DNA from: Bacteroidota bacterium
GTDB lineage: Bacteria > Bacteroidota > Bacteroidia > 2-12-FULL-35-15
NCBI GenBank assembly: GCA_947449315.1
Contig: CANFRC010000013.1
Coordinates: 39,003 to 103,002, forward strand
Reading direction: 5' to 3'
Length of the DNA stretch: 64,000 nucleotides
The position numbers and the translations under genes were made by a program. Below, piece by piece: positions 36,153 through 44,324 of this stretch; the first letter of the stretch is position 1, and every line of letters starts with the position of its first letter. The notes beneath the pieces were generated by a model that was not told where the DNA came from, did no database searches, and saw only the letters and a program-made list of their open reading frames with translations.

Positions 36153-36881
36153 ATGAATTTAGAAGAAGTATTGAATTTTCGTCGTTCCGTACGTGTATAT
36201 GATCCTGAAAAGCCTCTTGACACTGCACGTGTTAAGCATTGTATCGAACTCGCGACATTAGCTCCTAATAGCTCTAATATGCAGCTGTGGGAGTTTCATC
36301 ATATCACTGATAAGGCCTTGATGGAAAAAGTTTCCTATGCTTGTCTGAACCAATCCGCCACGTCAACAGCGTCTGAAATCGTCGTCTTCGTTACAAGACG
36401 CGATCTGTTTCGTCAGCGCGCAAGATATGTATTGGCGTTCGAACGGGAGAATATAAAAAAATATAGTCCTGCAGCACGTCAGCAAAAGCGTATTGAAGAT
36501 CGTGAATTGTATTATGGCAAGATAATGCCATTTCTTTACGGACGTTTCTTTGGATTGCTTGGTTTGTTACGTGTCATCATCACCACTTGTATTGGCCTAT
36601 TCAGAACGATCACGCGACAGGTAAGTGAAAATGATGTACGCGTTGTTGTTCACAAATCCTGTGCACTCGCCGCACAAACCTTTATGATTGCCATGGCGAA
36701 TGAAGGATATGATACCTGTCCAATTGAAGGCTTTGATTCACGTGTTTTGAAGAAAGCTCTCCAATTGCCTCGCGGAGCTGAAATCAATATGGTGGTTTCA
36801 TGTGGTATCCGTAAAGGCAACGACGGTATTTGGGGCGAGCGTTGCCGTGTGCCATTTGAAACTGTTTACGTAAAAAACTAA
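36153..36881 (+). CDS. Nitroreductase family protein
   Basis: The protein has 242 residues. FRRSVRVYDPEKPLD (about 8-22) binds the FMN phosphate; ATLAPNSSNMQLWEFH (about 34-49) and a C-terminal YDTCPIEGFDS and LPRGAEINMVVSCG complete the family pattern. An insertion at about 105-150, partly hydrophobic (FLYGRFFGLLGLLRVIITTC), is unusual and may contact the membrane. It probably reduces quinones or nitro compounds with NAD(P)H. It is followed by an acetyltransferase gene after 6 bp. Confidence 0.88.
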   Translation: MNLEEVLNFRRSVRVYDPEKPLDTARVKHCIELATLAPNSSNMQLWEFHHITDKALMEKVSYACLNQSATSTASEIVVFVTRRDLFRQRARYVLAFERENIKKYSPAARQQKRIEDRELYYGKIMPFLYGRFFGLLGLLRVIITTCIGLFRTITRQVSENDVRVVVHKSCALAAQTFMIAMANEGYDTCPIEGFDSRVLKKALQLPRGAEINMVVSCGIRKGNDGIWGERCRVPFETVYVKN

Positions 36882-36887
36882 GGAGCG

Positions 36888-37565
36888 GTGTCGCATCCAT
36901 TGGATAACCCGGTTTTTTCAGCGCTTCAGTCGCATAACAGTAATTTCTGTTTGGGCAATGAACGAATTAAATTCTTCCCAAAAGAGGTGTCTCCGTTCTT
37001 AAGTGCGCTTTCTTTTGATGAAACTATTTTTGAGGAAATAAAAACCTTAATGGAGCCTGATCGTGCGATTCTATTGGCACATCGAACTCCGTTACATATT
37101 CCTGCCGATTGGCGACTCATCCTCGAAATCATCGGTACGCAATTTGTTTATCCCGACAAACACTTACATCGTTTTGATGATCGTCTCATTCAAAAATTAG
37201 ATCGTACGCATGTGCCTGCGATGCTTGAATTGACGAAGCTCACACGACCAGGTCCATTTGACGAACGTACCATTGAATTCGGGAATTATGAAGGAATCTT
37301 CAGCGACGGAAAGCTCGTCTCCATGGCGGGTTGGCGTATGCATATTGATAATTACCTGGAGGTTAGTGCCGTTTGTACGCATCCTGACTTTTTAGGGAGA
37401 GGCTATGCACGAACCTTATTGCAAAGTCAGATCAATTCTATTATAGCGCAAAATAAAATTCCATTTTTACATTCGCGTGGCGACAATACCCGCGCGATTG
37501 ATTTGTATGAAGGCTTAGGGTTTGTGAAGAATGGAAGTATGAATTTTTATTTGATTAAACAATAA
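36888..37565 (+). CDS. GNAT-family N-acetyltransferase
   Basis: The protein has 225 residues with a GTG start right after the nitroreductase gene. The C-terminal half is a GNAT fold: VSAVCTHPDFLGRGYARTLL (about 163-182), with the acetyl-CoA loop HPDFLGRGYA, and SRGDNTRAIDLYEGLGFVKN (motif B). The N-terminal half (1-100) is not recognised. FR47-like proteins have this layout. The substrate is unknown. Confidence 0.88.
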   Translation: MSHPLDNPVFSALQSHNSNFCLGNERIKFFPKEVSPFLSALSFDETIFEEIKTLMEPDRAILLAHRTPLHIPADWRLILEIIGTQFVYPDKHLHRFDDRLIQKLDRTHVPAMLELTKLTRPGPFDERTIEFGNYEGIFSDGKLVSMAGWRMHIDNYLEVSAVCTHPDFLGRGYARTLLQSQINSIIAQNKIPFLHSRGDNTRAIDLYEGLGFVKNGSMNFYLIKQ

Positions 37566-37760
37566 GCGAAGCTCTAGTTCATCCCATATTCCAACAGAAA
37601 TTCTTTCAATACTTCTTGATTGATATCCTCCAATAGAGTGCAGGGTTGATTTAGTATATCAGCTCTTTTTATATCGTACTTTTAATGATGAGAAATTTCG
37701 CAAGGTTAAAAACAATTTAAATCAAGGAGATGGGAAGCAGAAATTGAGGAAGTTTTAGGT
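37566..37760. other. Gene-free stretch with a possible gene remnant
   Basis: The minus strand at about 37575-37682 reads KYDIKRADILNQPC, then TLLEDINQEVLKEFLLEYGMN and a stop, with a stop just upstream. It looks like the tail of a lost gene. Nothing else is seen before the small RNA. Confidence 0.3.
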
Positions 37761-37831
37761 AAAAAAAATCCCGCCGGACAACCACGAACCGGCGGGATTT
37801 ATAACATAGTGTTTTTGATTAACCTCTGCTT
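37761..37831 (-). ncRNA. Small intergenic RNA, copy 1
   Basis: On the minus strand a -7 box TACATTTG (37839-37832), with TGGT (37862-37859) 19 bases upstream, precedes an RNA of about 70 nt. It starts near AAGCAGAGGTTAATC and ends in a perfect 11-bp hairpin (AATCCCGCCGG arm 37767-37777, CCGGCGGGATT arm 37789-37799) and a U tract. The second copy (41725-41793) keeps the promoter, the 5' segment, the stem and the 11-nt loop exactly. No start codon or usable frame is shared, so it is non-coding. It might alternatively be a processed 3' end of the SbtA transcript. Confidence 0.7.
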
Positions 37832-37911
37832 CAAATGTAGCTCCGTTAGGGGCTTCATACCATCGGTATAATCTGGTAATTTGATGTGTATTTCTACGTA
37901 GTGTTTACGCT

Positions 37912-38880
37912 TTATTTGAAGTGTTGTATAATTAAATAGTAGAGCGGCATACCTACACTTAGGTTGAAAGGGAAACTCAGGCCTAGTGCCATCGGAATAT
38001 ACAAGCCGGGATTAGCTTCCGGAGCTGCGATACGCATGGCCGCCGGTACCGCGATATATGAAGCACTCGCCGCAAGGATACTCAGGATGAAACGGTTGCC
38101 CATATCATCTGTTACTAGTCCACTTAGTATGGCTGTGGCGCAACCATTGAATAAGGGAACTAAGATGGCAAATAGGGTCATCGACCAGCCGTATTCTTTA
38201 AAGGCAGAAAAGCGTTTTGCAGTCACCATTCCCATCTCTAGGAGGAAGATGGAAAGAAATCCTTTGAAGATATCTGTAGTGAATGGCTTGATTCCTTCTG
38301 CCTGTTTACCGTCTGCGATATAACCGATCAATAAACTACCAAAAATTAGTAAAACACTTCCATTAGTCAGTGAATGTTTTAAGACATGTCCGATCCCAGT
38401 TTTTTGATTTGAATCAGAATGATATCTGTTTAACAAACTTACTCCGACGATAATAGCAGGTGCTTCCATGAGCGCCATCACCGCAACCATATGTCCGCCA
38501 GATTTTACATTTTGGTATTCTAGAAAACTAATCGCAGAAACAAAAGTTACCGCACTAACGGAACCATAGGAAGCTGCAATGGCCGCAGCATTACTGATGG
38601 AAACTATTCTTTTTAAAATGAAGAAGGTATAAAAAGGAATTAAACAAGCTAAAGACAGACCAAACAGGATAGAGCCAATAATCTCTCCATTCATCTGACT
38701 GTGTGATAATTCCTGCCCTCCTTTAAAACCAATGGCGAATAATAAGTACAGCGAGATAAATTTGCTACTCGAAGCGGGGATTTCTAAGTCACTTTTTACA
38801 AGGACCGCAAAAATGCCGAGTATGAAAAATAGTAGAGTAGGATTGCTTAGATTATGGAGCAGTATTGTAAATTCCGACAT
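37912..38880 (-). CDS. SbtA-type sodium-dependent bicarbonate transporter
   Basis: The protein has 322 residues and about ten membrane segments in two inverted halves. FAVLVKSDLEIPASSSKFISLYLLFAIGFKGG (residues 19-50, given here in parts: FAVLVKSDLEIP and LYLLFAIGFKGG) and AASYGSVSAVTFV (about 96-108) are typical of the Sbt_1 family, and SASYIAVPAAMRI with GLSFPFNL repeats them in half two. It would import HCO3- with Na+. The start lies 29 bp inside the carbonic-anhydrase-like gene. Other anions remain possible. Confidence 0.88.
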   Translation of the reverse strand: MSEFTILLHNLSNPTLLFFILGIFAVLVKSDLEIPASSSKFISLYLLFAIGFKGGQELSHSQMNGEIIGSILFGLSLACLIPFYTFFILKRIVSISNAAAIAASYGSVSAVTFVSAISFLEYQNVKSGGHMVAVMALMEAPAIIVGVSLLNRYHSDSNQKTGIGHVLKHSLTNGSVLLIFGSLLIGYIADGKQAEGIKPFTTDIFKGFLSIFLLEMGMVTAKRFSAFKEYGWSMTLFAILVPLFNGCATAILSGLVTDDMGNRFILSILAASASYIAVPAAMRIAAPEANPGLYIPMALGLSFPFNLSVGMPLYYLIIQHFK

Positions 38881-39343
38881 TTGGATAGTAGTTGATAAGT
38901 GTTAGTTTATTCTTTTTAGAGATTAATTCAATATTGATTTTTATTTTTTTTTGTTGAATTAATTTACCAAGCTGCTGCTGTTCATGAATGTCTTTATAGA
39001 CCTTTTCACAGATGCGCTTGATGAGTTTGAGTGGCGTATCATTGCGTTTTTGTAAGGCTTTAATTTTTGATTGATATTTGAATTCGAAGGACTCATCACT
39101 AGCGGTTAAAGCGTTTTTTAACATAGCGCAATCGTAATTCCCCAAAATGCTTATTTGCTTGATGATTCCATTCTCTATTAGGTTAACAATGGATTGACTG
39201 TAAGCATTGTCTGAATTAAAGTCGAATAAGCCAATTGGTGCGTTAAGATTTATGCCACTACGATATTCATCTGGATTTAGTTGACCGATATTGCAACATG
39301 GACAAGAAAGAACAAGTCGAGAAGAGGGTGCTAATTGTTTCAT
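38852..39343 (-). CDS. Degenerate beta-carbonic-anhydrase-like protein
   Basis: The protein has 163 residues. The layout matches a shortened beta-carbonic anhydrase: LVLSCPCCN (about 11-19, where enzymes have CxDSR), NAPIGLFDFN, then SIVNLIENGIIKQISILGNY and DCAMLK (about 70-76 region, where enzymes have GHxxCG). The zinc His is replaced (GNYDC) and Asp-Arg of the dyad is absent, so catalysis is unlikely. It lies between a tiny membrane protein (ATGA overlap) and SbtA (29-bp overlap). I infer a sensor or regulatory subunit for the transporter. Family membership is a judgement by eye. Confidence 0.55.
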   Translation of the reverse strand: MKQLAPSSRLVLSCPCCNIGQLNPDEYRSGINLNAPIGLFDFNSDNAYSQSIVNLIENGIIKQISILGNYDCAMLKNALTASDESFEFKYQSKIKALQKRNDTPLKLIKRICEKVYKDIHEQQQLGKLIQQKKIKINIELISKKNKLTLINYYPNVGIYNTAP

Positions 39344-39549
39344 GGTTTGGTTTTTTTAGAGGAGAAGTTCAAAAGGAGCATACCTATTAGGAAACTTAAT
39401 ATCGACAAACTACTTGCTAGGCTTTCTTTGAGGATATTTTCCTCAAGGAATGAGTTGCATAGTAAGATGCAGGCTAAGAACAATAGGGCAAATCCTATTA
39501 CCTCGCTCAATCTGTTATTATTACCTTGTTTAGAATTGAAGATTGACAT
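39340..39549 (-). CDS. Small two-helix membrane protein of the SbtA operon
   Basis: The protein has 69 residues. It has membrane segments at about 17-33 (VIGFALLFLACILLCNS) and 44-62 (SSLSILSFLIGMLLLNF). The stop overlaps the next ATG as ATGA, a sign of real translation and coupling. An overlapping plus-strand frame is less plausible. Function unknown; it is the first gene of the unit that ends in SbtA. Confidence 0.6.
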   Translation of the reverse strand: MSIFNSKQGNNNRLSEVIGFALLFLACILLCNSFLEENILKESLASSLSILSFLIGMLLLNFSSKKTKP

Positions 39550-39609
39550 GTCTTTTTTTATGCCACAAATTTGAAGATTTCTTAATCATGTTTTATATTT
39601 ATAATTAGA

Positions 39610-39620
39610 ATGATAATCAT
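39610..39620. promoter_or_regulatory. Possible LysR operator between the LysR gene and the SbtA operon
   Basis: ATGATAATCAT is a perfect 5-bp inverted repeat around one base in the 82-bp divergent gap. LysR proteins usually bind such T-N11-A type dyads next to their own gene. No experimental support. Confidence 0.35.
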
Positions 39621-39631
39621 AATTATTATTT

Positions 39632-40555
39632 ATGAACTATACACTGCAACAAATACGGATATTCTCAAAAGTGGTTAGGTTAAAAAGTATCACAAAGACT
39701 GCTCTTGAATTGCATTTGACACAACCTGCTGTTTCCATTCAGTTGCGTAATTTTCAGCAACAATTTGAAATGCCGCTTTTTGAAGTCATCAATAAACGCT
39801 TTTATGTCACTGATTTTGGATTAGAAATTGTCAGTGCTTGTAATAAGATTTTAGAGGATTTAATCTTGATAGATAGTCGTCTTGCTGCCTTTCAAGGCCA
39901 GCTAACAGGTAAGTTGAAATTGTCTGTGGTTTCTACTGGCAAATACATTGCGCCTTATTTTCTAGCTGATTTCTTAAAGCAAAATTCTGCTGTCGATCTC
40001 TGGATGGATGTTACGAATAAGTCGGAAGTTTTGGAAAGTTTACAAAACAATGAAGTCGACTTTGCTTTGGTTAGCGTGGTGCCAGATGACCTCAAAGTCA
40101 ATAAAGTAGAATTGCTTCCAAATAAATTATATGTCGTAACTAATACAGATCGAAAAATTGCGAAGGGACAAAAGGATAAGTTGTTTTTAAAAGACCTGCC
40201 TTTTATCTATCGGGAACTCGGTTCTGGGACGCGATTTGTGATGGAAAATTACATCAAGAAAAGTAGATTGCCCATCGCCAAGAAAATGGAACTCCGAAGC
40301 AATGAAGCGGTAAAGCAAGCGTTGATAGCAGGATTAGGATATTCTATTATGCCTTTAATTGGTTTGAAGAATGAACTGCTCAACAAACAATTGCAAATCG
40401 TCCCTGTTAAAGGCTTTCCCATTCAATCAAAATGGGTGCTGATTTGGCAAAAGGATAAAAAATTGAGTCCGGTGGCGAAGGCCTATGTAGATTATATTCA
40501 GCAGGAGAAACAGCAAATTATCGAATCTAAATTTGCCTGGATTCATAAATACTGA
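39632..40555 (+). CDS. LysR-family regulator divergent from the SbtA operon
   Basis: The protein has 307 residues. The winged helix is at 1-60 (YTLQQIRIFSKVVRLKSITK, TALELHLTQPAVSIQLRNFQ), and the co-inducer domain runs from about 88 (TGKLKLSVVSTGKYIAPYFL). The closest relatives by pattern are CbbR/CmpR-type regulators, which respond to carbon metabolites and control CO2 uptake or fixation genes. The divergent position makes the SbtA operon the likely target. A terminator follows. Confidence 0.92.
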   Translation: MNYTLQQIRIFSKVVRLKSITKTALELHLTQPAVSIQLRNFQQQFEMPLFEVINKRFYVTDFGLEIVSACNKILEDLILIDSRLAAFQGQLTGKLKLSVVSTGKYIAPYFLADFLKQNSAVDLWMDVTNKSEVLESLQNNEVDFALVSVVPDDLKVNKVELLPNKLYVVTNTDRKIAKGQKDKLFLKDLPFIYRELGSGTRFVMENYIKKSRLPIAKKMELRSNEAVKQALIAGLGYSIMPLIGLKNELLNKQLQIVPVKGFPIQSKWVLIWQKDKKLSPVAKAYVDYIQQEKQQIIESKFAWIHKY

Positions 40556-40560
40556 GCATA

Positions 40561-40589
40561 AAAAAAGCGAGCCTCGGCTCGCTTTTTTT
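40561..40589. terminator. Bidirectional terminator between the LysR gene and a T9SS gene
   Basis: A run of A, AGCGAGCC (40566-40573), loop TC, GGCTCGCT (40576-40583), a run of T. It sits between convergent genes. Confidence 0.9.
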
Positions 40590-40604
40590 ATAAGTAGATA
40601 TTGT

Positions 40605-41642
40605 TTAATTCGATTTTAAAATTTTAATCGTTTGAGTGGTCTCATTCGACTTTAATTGAAGATAATAGATTCCATCTTCTAAAAAGCTTAAGTCTATTTT
40701 TTGCGAATGTGCATTTTCAAATTTCTGCGTCTTTAATGTCTGTCCAAGCGTGTTTAAGATATTGATTTCACCCTTTTTTATTCCTTGTTCAATGTGTACG
40801 CTTATTTCATTTTGGAATGGGATGGGTGATACCTTCACCCAAGTTGTATTTTCAACTACAGCGATGCTATTCGTGCATGCATTTACAACTAAGTTTAAGG
40901 TAATCATACTATCGCAACCTAAGTAGTTAGTAAGTGTATCCACATAAATACCCGCCGTTGTTAGGGTATCGCCTGCAAAATAATAGGCAGTGCCTTGACA
41001 AATGGAGTCGTTGATAGTTAGATTTGAATGATTGTTTACAGTCAAATGTAAGGTGATGATGGAATCAGCACCTAGATGGTTTACCAGAGTATCGGTATAA
41101 GTGCCTGCTGCACTCAAGTTCGCATTAGCAAAGTTGTAGTTATTACCATTACAGATAGCTGCGTTGATAGTAGCATAGCTGTTATTAGGGTTCGCAGGAT
41201 TATTGACTTGAATCTTATAACCGTTTAAAGCTTGAGGGAAGGTACCGAATGGAGATACAGCTGTTACGTTAATTACTATAGGATAAGTTCCTACTACTTC
41301 ATTTACCAACGTAGAAGTGAAAATGATACAGCCGGAATTATTCGCTAAAACTGTTCCTGAAACTGGAGAATAGGCACTCGCGAAGCTCGCAGGTAATCCG
41401 GATATAGAATTGACTGTTACGGAAGTAATTGGTACGCCTGAAATGGATGCAGGTACAAATAATTGAAGAACGCCTGAATAGCTGTTTCCGTTCACTGCGG
41501 CAGGAAGGTTGACAACCGTATCAGGATAATACAAAGTTGTTGCGTTAACCATTACAGTACCACACTGTGCGTTGGCTGATTTCGGTGTATTGAATAATAA
41601 AATAGTTACAAGAACTAAAAGGATTTTGAAAATTGATTTCAT
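40605..41642 (-). CDS. T9SS type A surface protein
   Basis: The protein has 345 residues from the ATG at 41642; the longer frame starts at a TTG. Signal peptide MKSIFKILLVLVTILLF to about 25. Two repeats of about 60 residues each (INAAICNGNNYNFANANLSA and INDSICQGTAYYFAGDTLTT, each followed by GxYxDTLxNxLGxDSxITL) are the common hanging beta repeats of Bacteroidota surface proteins. The C-terminus (WVKVSPIPFQNEISV to TIKILKSN) is the type A tail. Its ligand is unknown. Confidence 0.8.
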   Translation of the reverse strand: MKSIFKILLVLVTILLFNTPKSANAQCGTVMVNATTLYYPDTVVNLPAAVNGNSYSGVLQLFVPASISGVPITSVTVNSISGLPASFASAYSPVSGTVLANNSGCIIFTSTLVNEVVGTYPIVINVTAVSPFGTFPQALNGYKIQVNNPANPNNSYATINAAICNGNNYNFANANLSAAGTYTDTLVNHLGADSIITLHLTVNNHSNLTINDSICQGTAYYFAGDTLTTAGIYVDTLTNYLGCDSMITLNLVVNACTNSIAVVENTTWVKVSPIPFQNEISVHIEQGIKKGEINILNTLGQTLKTQKFENAHSQKIDLSFLEDGIYYLQLKSNETTQTIKILKSN

Positions 41643-41724
41643 TGTTTGTTTTTTTAATTTCAAACCAAAAATAACAATAATAAGGGAGCTTATGTATAAG
41701 GAAGTATCTTAATCCTATTTACAT

Positions 41725-41793
41725 AAAAAAATCCCGCCGGACAACCACGAACCGGCGGGATATAAACGAACTGTTTTTGATTAACCTCTGGTT
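41725..41793 (-). ncRNA. Small intergenic RNA, copy 2
   Basis: It shares with copy 1 the TGGT (41824-41821), 19 bases, TACATTTG (41801-41794) promoter, the 5' segment CAGAGGTTAATCAAAAAC, and the terminator hairpin (ATCCCGCCGG arm 41731-41740, CCGGCGGGAT arm 41752-41761, loop ACAACCACGAA on the plus strand). The linker between is not conserved. No gene reads into it on this strand: the next gene upstream, at 41895, runs the other way, so it is an independent transcript. Further upstream ACGT motifs spaced by a few bases (41825-41840) could be a regulator site. Confidence 0.75.
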
Positions 41794-41894
41794 CAAATGT
41801 AGTTGTAGGATAGGGACAGTACCATACGTATTCTCACGTATTTTTGTAGCTCTTTTACGTACGTTTTGCCCCTGAATGTTTAATTTTGCCCACC

Positions 41895-42515
41895 ATGAAT
41901 CCAAAAGTTGATCTTTTTCTCGTAGATGGCTGTGGCCGTTGTAAATACTATCAAACGCCGAAATGTAAAGTATTACGCTATACCGATCAGCTAATGGTAC
42001 TACGTCAAGTGCTATTGGAATCTGGTTTGGAAGAAGAAGTGAAGTGGGGATGGCCAACCTATACGCTAGAAGGAAAGAATGTTGTCATTGTGCACGCTTT
42101 TAAAGAGTATTGCGGACTCACCTTCTTCAAAGGTTTGTTGATGAAGGACCCGAAAAAAATATTGACAGCACAAAGCGAGAACGTGCAAGGTTCCAGACAA
42201 ATACGTTTCACAGATCAGGATGATTTAACTAAGCACATCAAAGATTTGAAGGCATATATTGCCGAGGCTATTCGTGTTGAAAAGTCGGGTGAGAAATTGC
42301 CAGAGGCAACTAAATCTAAGATGCCAGAAGTAACCGAATTAGAGGAAGCCTTCAAAAAAGATAAAGCCTTCAAAAACGCATTTTTAGGCTTAACGCCTGG
42401 TCGTCAAAGAGCCTATTTGCTATTATTTTCACAAGCAAAGCAACCCGCTACGCGTGTTAGTAGAATTGAGAAATGGAAGCCTGTTATCCTGCAAGGAAAA
42501 GGGCCGAATGATTAA
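41895..42515 (+). CDS. DUF1801/YdeI-type protein with an added Cys cluster
   Basis: The protein has 206 residues from ATG 41895 (MNPKVDLFLVDG). The layout is as in its paralogue at 23925-24518: EEEVKWGWPTYTLEGKNVV, RQIRFTDQDD, FLGLTPGRQRAYLLLFSQAK. It differs by an N-terminal insertion with CGRCKYYQTPKC (Cys about 13, 16 and 24), which may bind a metal. Function unknown. The start region is shared with the divergent small RNA. Confidence 0.8.
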   Translation: MNPKVDLFLVDGCGRCKYYQTPKCKVLRYTDQLMVLRQVLLESGLEEEVKWGWPTYTLEGKNVVIVHAFKEYCGLTFFKGLLMKDPKKILTAQSENVQGSRQIRFTDQDDLTKHIKDLKAYIAEAIRVEKSGEKLPEATKSKMPEVTELEEAFKKDKAFKNAFLGLTPGRQRAYLLLFSQAKQPATRVSRIEKWKPVILQGKGPND

Positions 42516-42529
42516 TTTTCTCGTTCTTG

Positions 42530-42557
42530 CGAAGGATTACAAGATTAATCACGTCTA
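42530..42557 (+). promoter_or_regulatory. Copper-type ECF promoter of the multicopper oxidase gene
   Basis: CGAAGG (42530-42535), 16 bases, CGTCTA (42552-42557), followed by 25 bases to the ATG at 42583. Both hexamers and the spacing are identical to the other four sites. Confidence 0.8.
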
Positions 42558-42582
42558 ATTTTTATAAACTAAACTTAACCTA

Positions 42583-44298
42583 ATGCGTCATTTCAAAGTT
42601 ACTTCTCTAATATTCATTTGCTTATTACTTGTAGCAAATATCCATGCGCAGACTTATCAAGCCTTGCGTATTCCAGATACTTTGAGTGGTACGACCTTTA
42701 ATTTGGTTATGAAGGATACCTTCAAACAAATTTTAACGGGGCAGCAAACCATTACTGGTGGCATTAATGGAGATTTCTGGGGACCAACATTAATCGTGAA
42801 CAAAGGTGATTTGATTCACATGAATGTTCGCAATAAAATGAATGATACGACTACACTACATTGGCATGGAATGCATCTGCCTGCCGTAATGGATGGAGGT
42901 CCTCATCAAACCATTCCTCCTGGGGTTTTATGGCAACCCTTTTGGACAGTTACCAATAACGCGAGTACATTATGGTATCATCCGCATTTACATGAAATGA
43001 CCGTTGAACATTTAATGAAGGGTCTTGGTGGATTGATTATTGTACGCGATACGGATGAAGCTAAACTAGCGCTGCCACGTACCTATGGTGTCGATGATAT
43101 CCCTGTTATTTTAACAAGCCGTCGTTATGATGCGAACAATCAATTTGTGGTACAGAACGTTTCTTATGGAGATTATATGCTTACCAATGGAACACCGAAT
43201 GCAGCGGTGTCTTTACCGAAGCAGTTTGTTCGTCTACGAATTTTAAACGTAGAAATTGAAAGAGGTTATGATCTTGGTTTCAGCGATAATAGAACCTTTT
43301 ATGTGATAGGCAATGATGGAGGCTTGTTAAATGCTCCAGTACCTGTTACGCGTGTAAAATTATTAGTTGGGGAACGTGTTGAAATTCTGGTGAATCTTAG
43401 CAATGATGCGATTGGTTCTTCCTTTGATTTAAAAGCATATAACTCCAATCAAGCCTTCGGTTTCCCTGGTGGCGAGCCCAATACCTCTGGGCAGTTTGGT
43501 AGTTTGTTGAATAATATCGATTTTCCTGTTTTGCACATAAATGTAGCGGCTTCGACAGCAAATCCTATCACTGCATTGCCGAGCATTTTGATAAATAATA
43601 CCTATTGGACTGCAGCGAATGCTACCGTTACTAGAAATATTGCCATCACCAACGGACAGCCTGGTCCGGCAAGTGTTCCTTTCAATTTTGATAATGTCTC
43701 TTTTGCAATTAATACAATTAATAAAACGGTTCAAAAAGATGCGATTGAAAAGTGGACGGTGACAAATAATAATGTATTTGGACATACTTTTCATATTCAT
43801 GATGTAGAATTTAAAATAGTAGCACGTAATGGAAATGCAAGTTCAGTAGGCGCTTACGAAAGCGGTTGGAAAGATGTGATGTATGTACCTCGTAATGAGA
43901 ATGTTTCTTTCGTAGCTCGTTTTACAGATTATGCGGATCCTATTCATCCGTTTATGTATCACTGCCATTTTTCTAATCATGAAGATGGAGGTATGATGGG
44001 GCAATTTGTAGTGGTAGATACCACACAGACAGGTACACAGACGGTATTTAATGAAAATGATTTTGTGGTATATCCGAATCCCGCTAGCAGTCGGCTTTTT
44101 GTGAAATTTAATGATATAAATACACGTGCTTATTATATACGAATTACGAATATTTTAGGTAGAACATTAATGATGTTGCCACAACCGGAATTAAGTAACG
44201 GAGTTGATATTAGCCTATTGCCAGCTGGTACTTATTTTATGCAGTTGACAGATTTAAAGACCAAGTCAACTGTCGTTAAAAAATTCGTCGTTGAGTAG
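42583..44298 (+). CDS. Multicopper oxidase with T9SS type A tail
   Basis: The protein has 571 residues with a signal peptide at 1-22. Three cupredoxin domains carry all four copper motifs: HWHGMH (93-98), WYHPHLH (131-137), HTFHIHDVEF (about 398-407) and HCHFSNHEDGGMMG (about 464-477), whose C-H-x3-H-x4-M gives the type 1 site. The C-terminus (VYPNPASSRLFV to KKFVVE) is a T9SS sorting domain, so the enzyme is outside the cell. Likely activity is oxidation of Cu(I) or phenols. It is driven by the ECF promoter, and a thioredoxin-like gene follows after 26 bp. Confidence 0.94.
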   Translation: MRHFKVTSLIFICLLLVANIHAQTYQALRIPDTLSGTTFNLVMKDTFKQILTGQQTITGGINGDFWGPTLIVNKGDLIHMNVRNKMNDTTTLHWHGMHLPAVMDGGPHQTIPPGVLWQPFWTVTNNASTLWYHPHLHEMTVEHLMKGLGGLIIVRDTDEAKLALPRTYGVDDIPVILTSRRYDANNQFVVQNVSYGDYMLTNGTPNAAVSLPKQFVRLRILNVEIERGYDLGFSDNRTFYVIGNDGGLLNAPVPVTRVKLLVGERVEILVNLSNDAIGSSFDLKAYNSNQAFGFPGGEPNTSGQFGSLLNNIDFPVLHINVAASTANPITALPSILINNTYWTAANATVTRNIAITNGQPGPASVPFNFDNVSFAINTINKTVQKDAIEKWTVTNNNVFGHTFHIHDVEFKIVARNGNASSVGAYESGWKDVMYVPRNENVSFVARFTDYADPIHPFMYHCHFSNHEDGGMMGQFVVVDTTQTGTQTVFNENDFVVYPNPASSRLFVKFNDINTRAYYIRITNILGRTLMMLPQPELSNGVDISLLPAGTYFMQLTDLKTKSTVVKKFVVE

Positions 44299-44324
44299 TT
44301 TATAATCCTCGCTGTACGAATAAT

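Noticed and set aside
39335..39574. 79-codon plus-strand frame opposite the small membrane protein gene
   Set aside because: The minus-strand frame has two membrane helices and an ATGA overlap with the next gene; the plus frame has no such support.
41719..42057. 112-codon minus-strand frame across small RNA copy 2
   Set aside because: Its first half is the antisense of the YdeI-type gene, and copy 1 of the RNA does not keep the frame.
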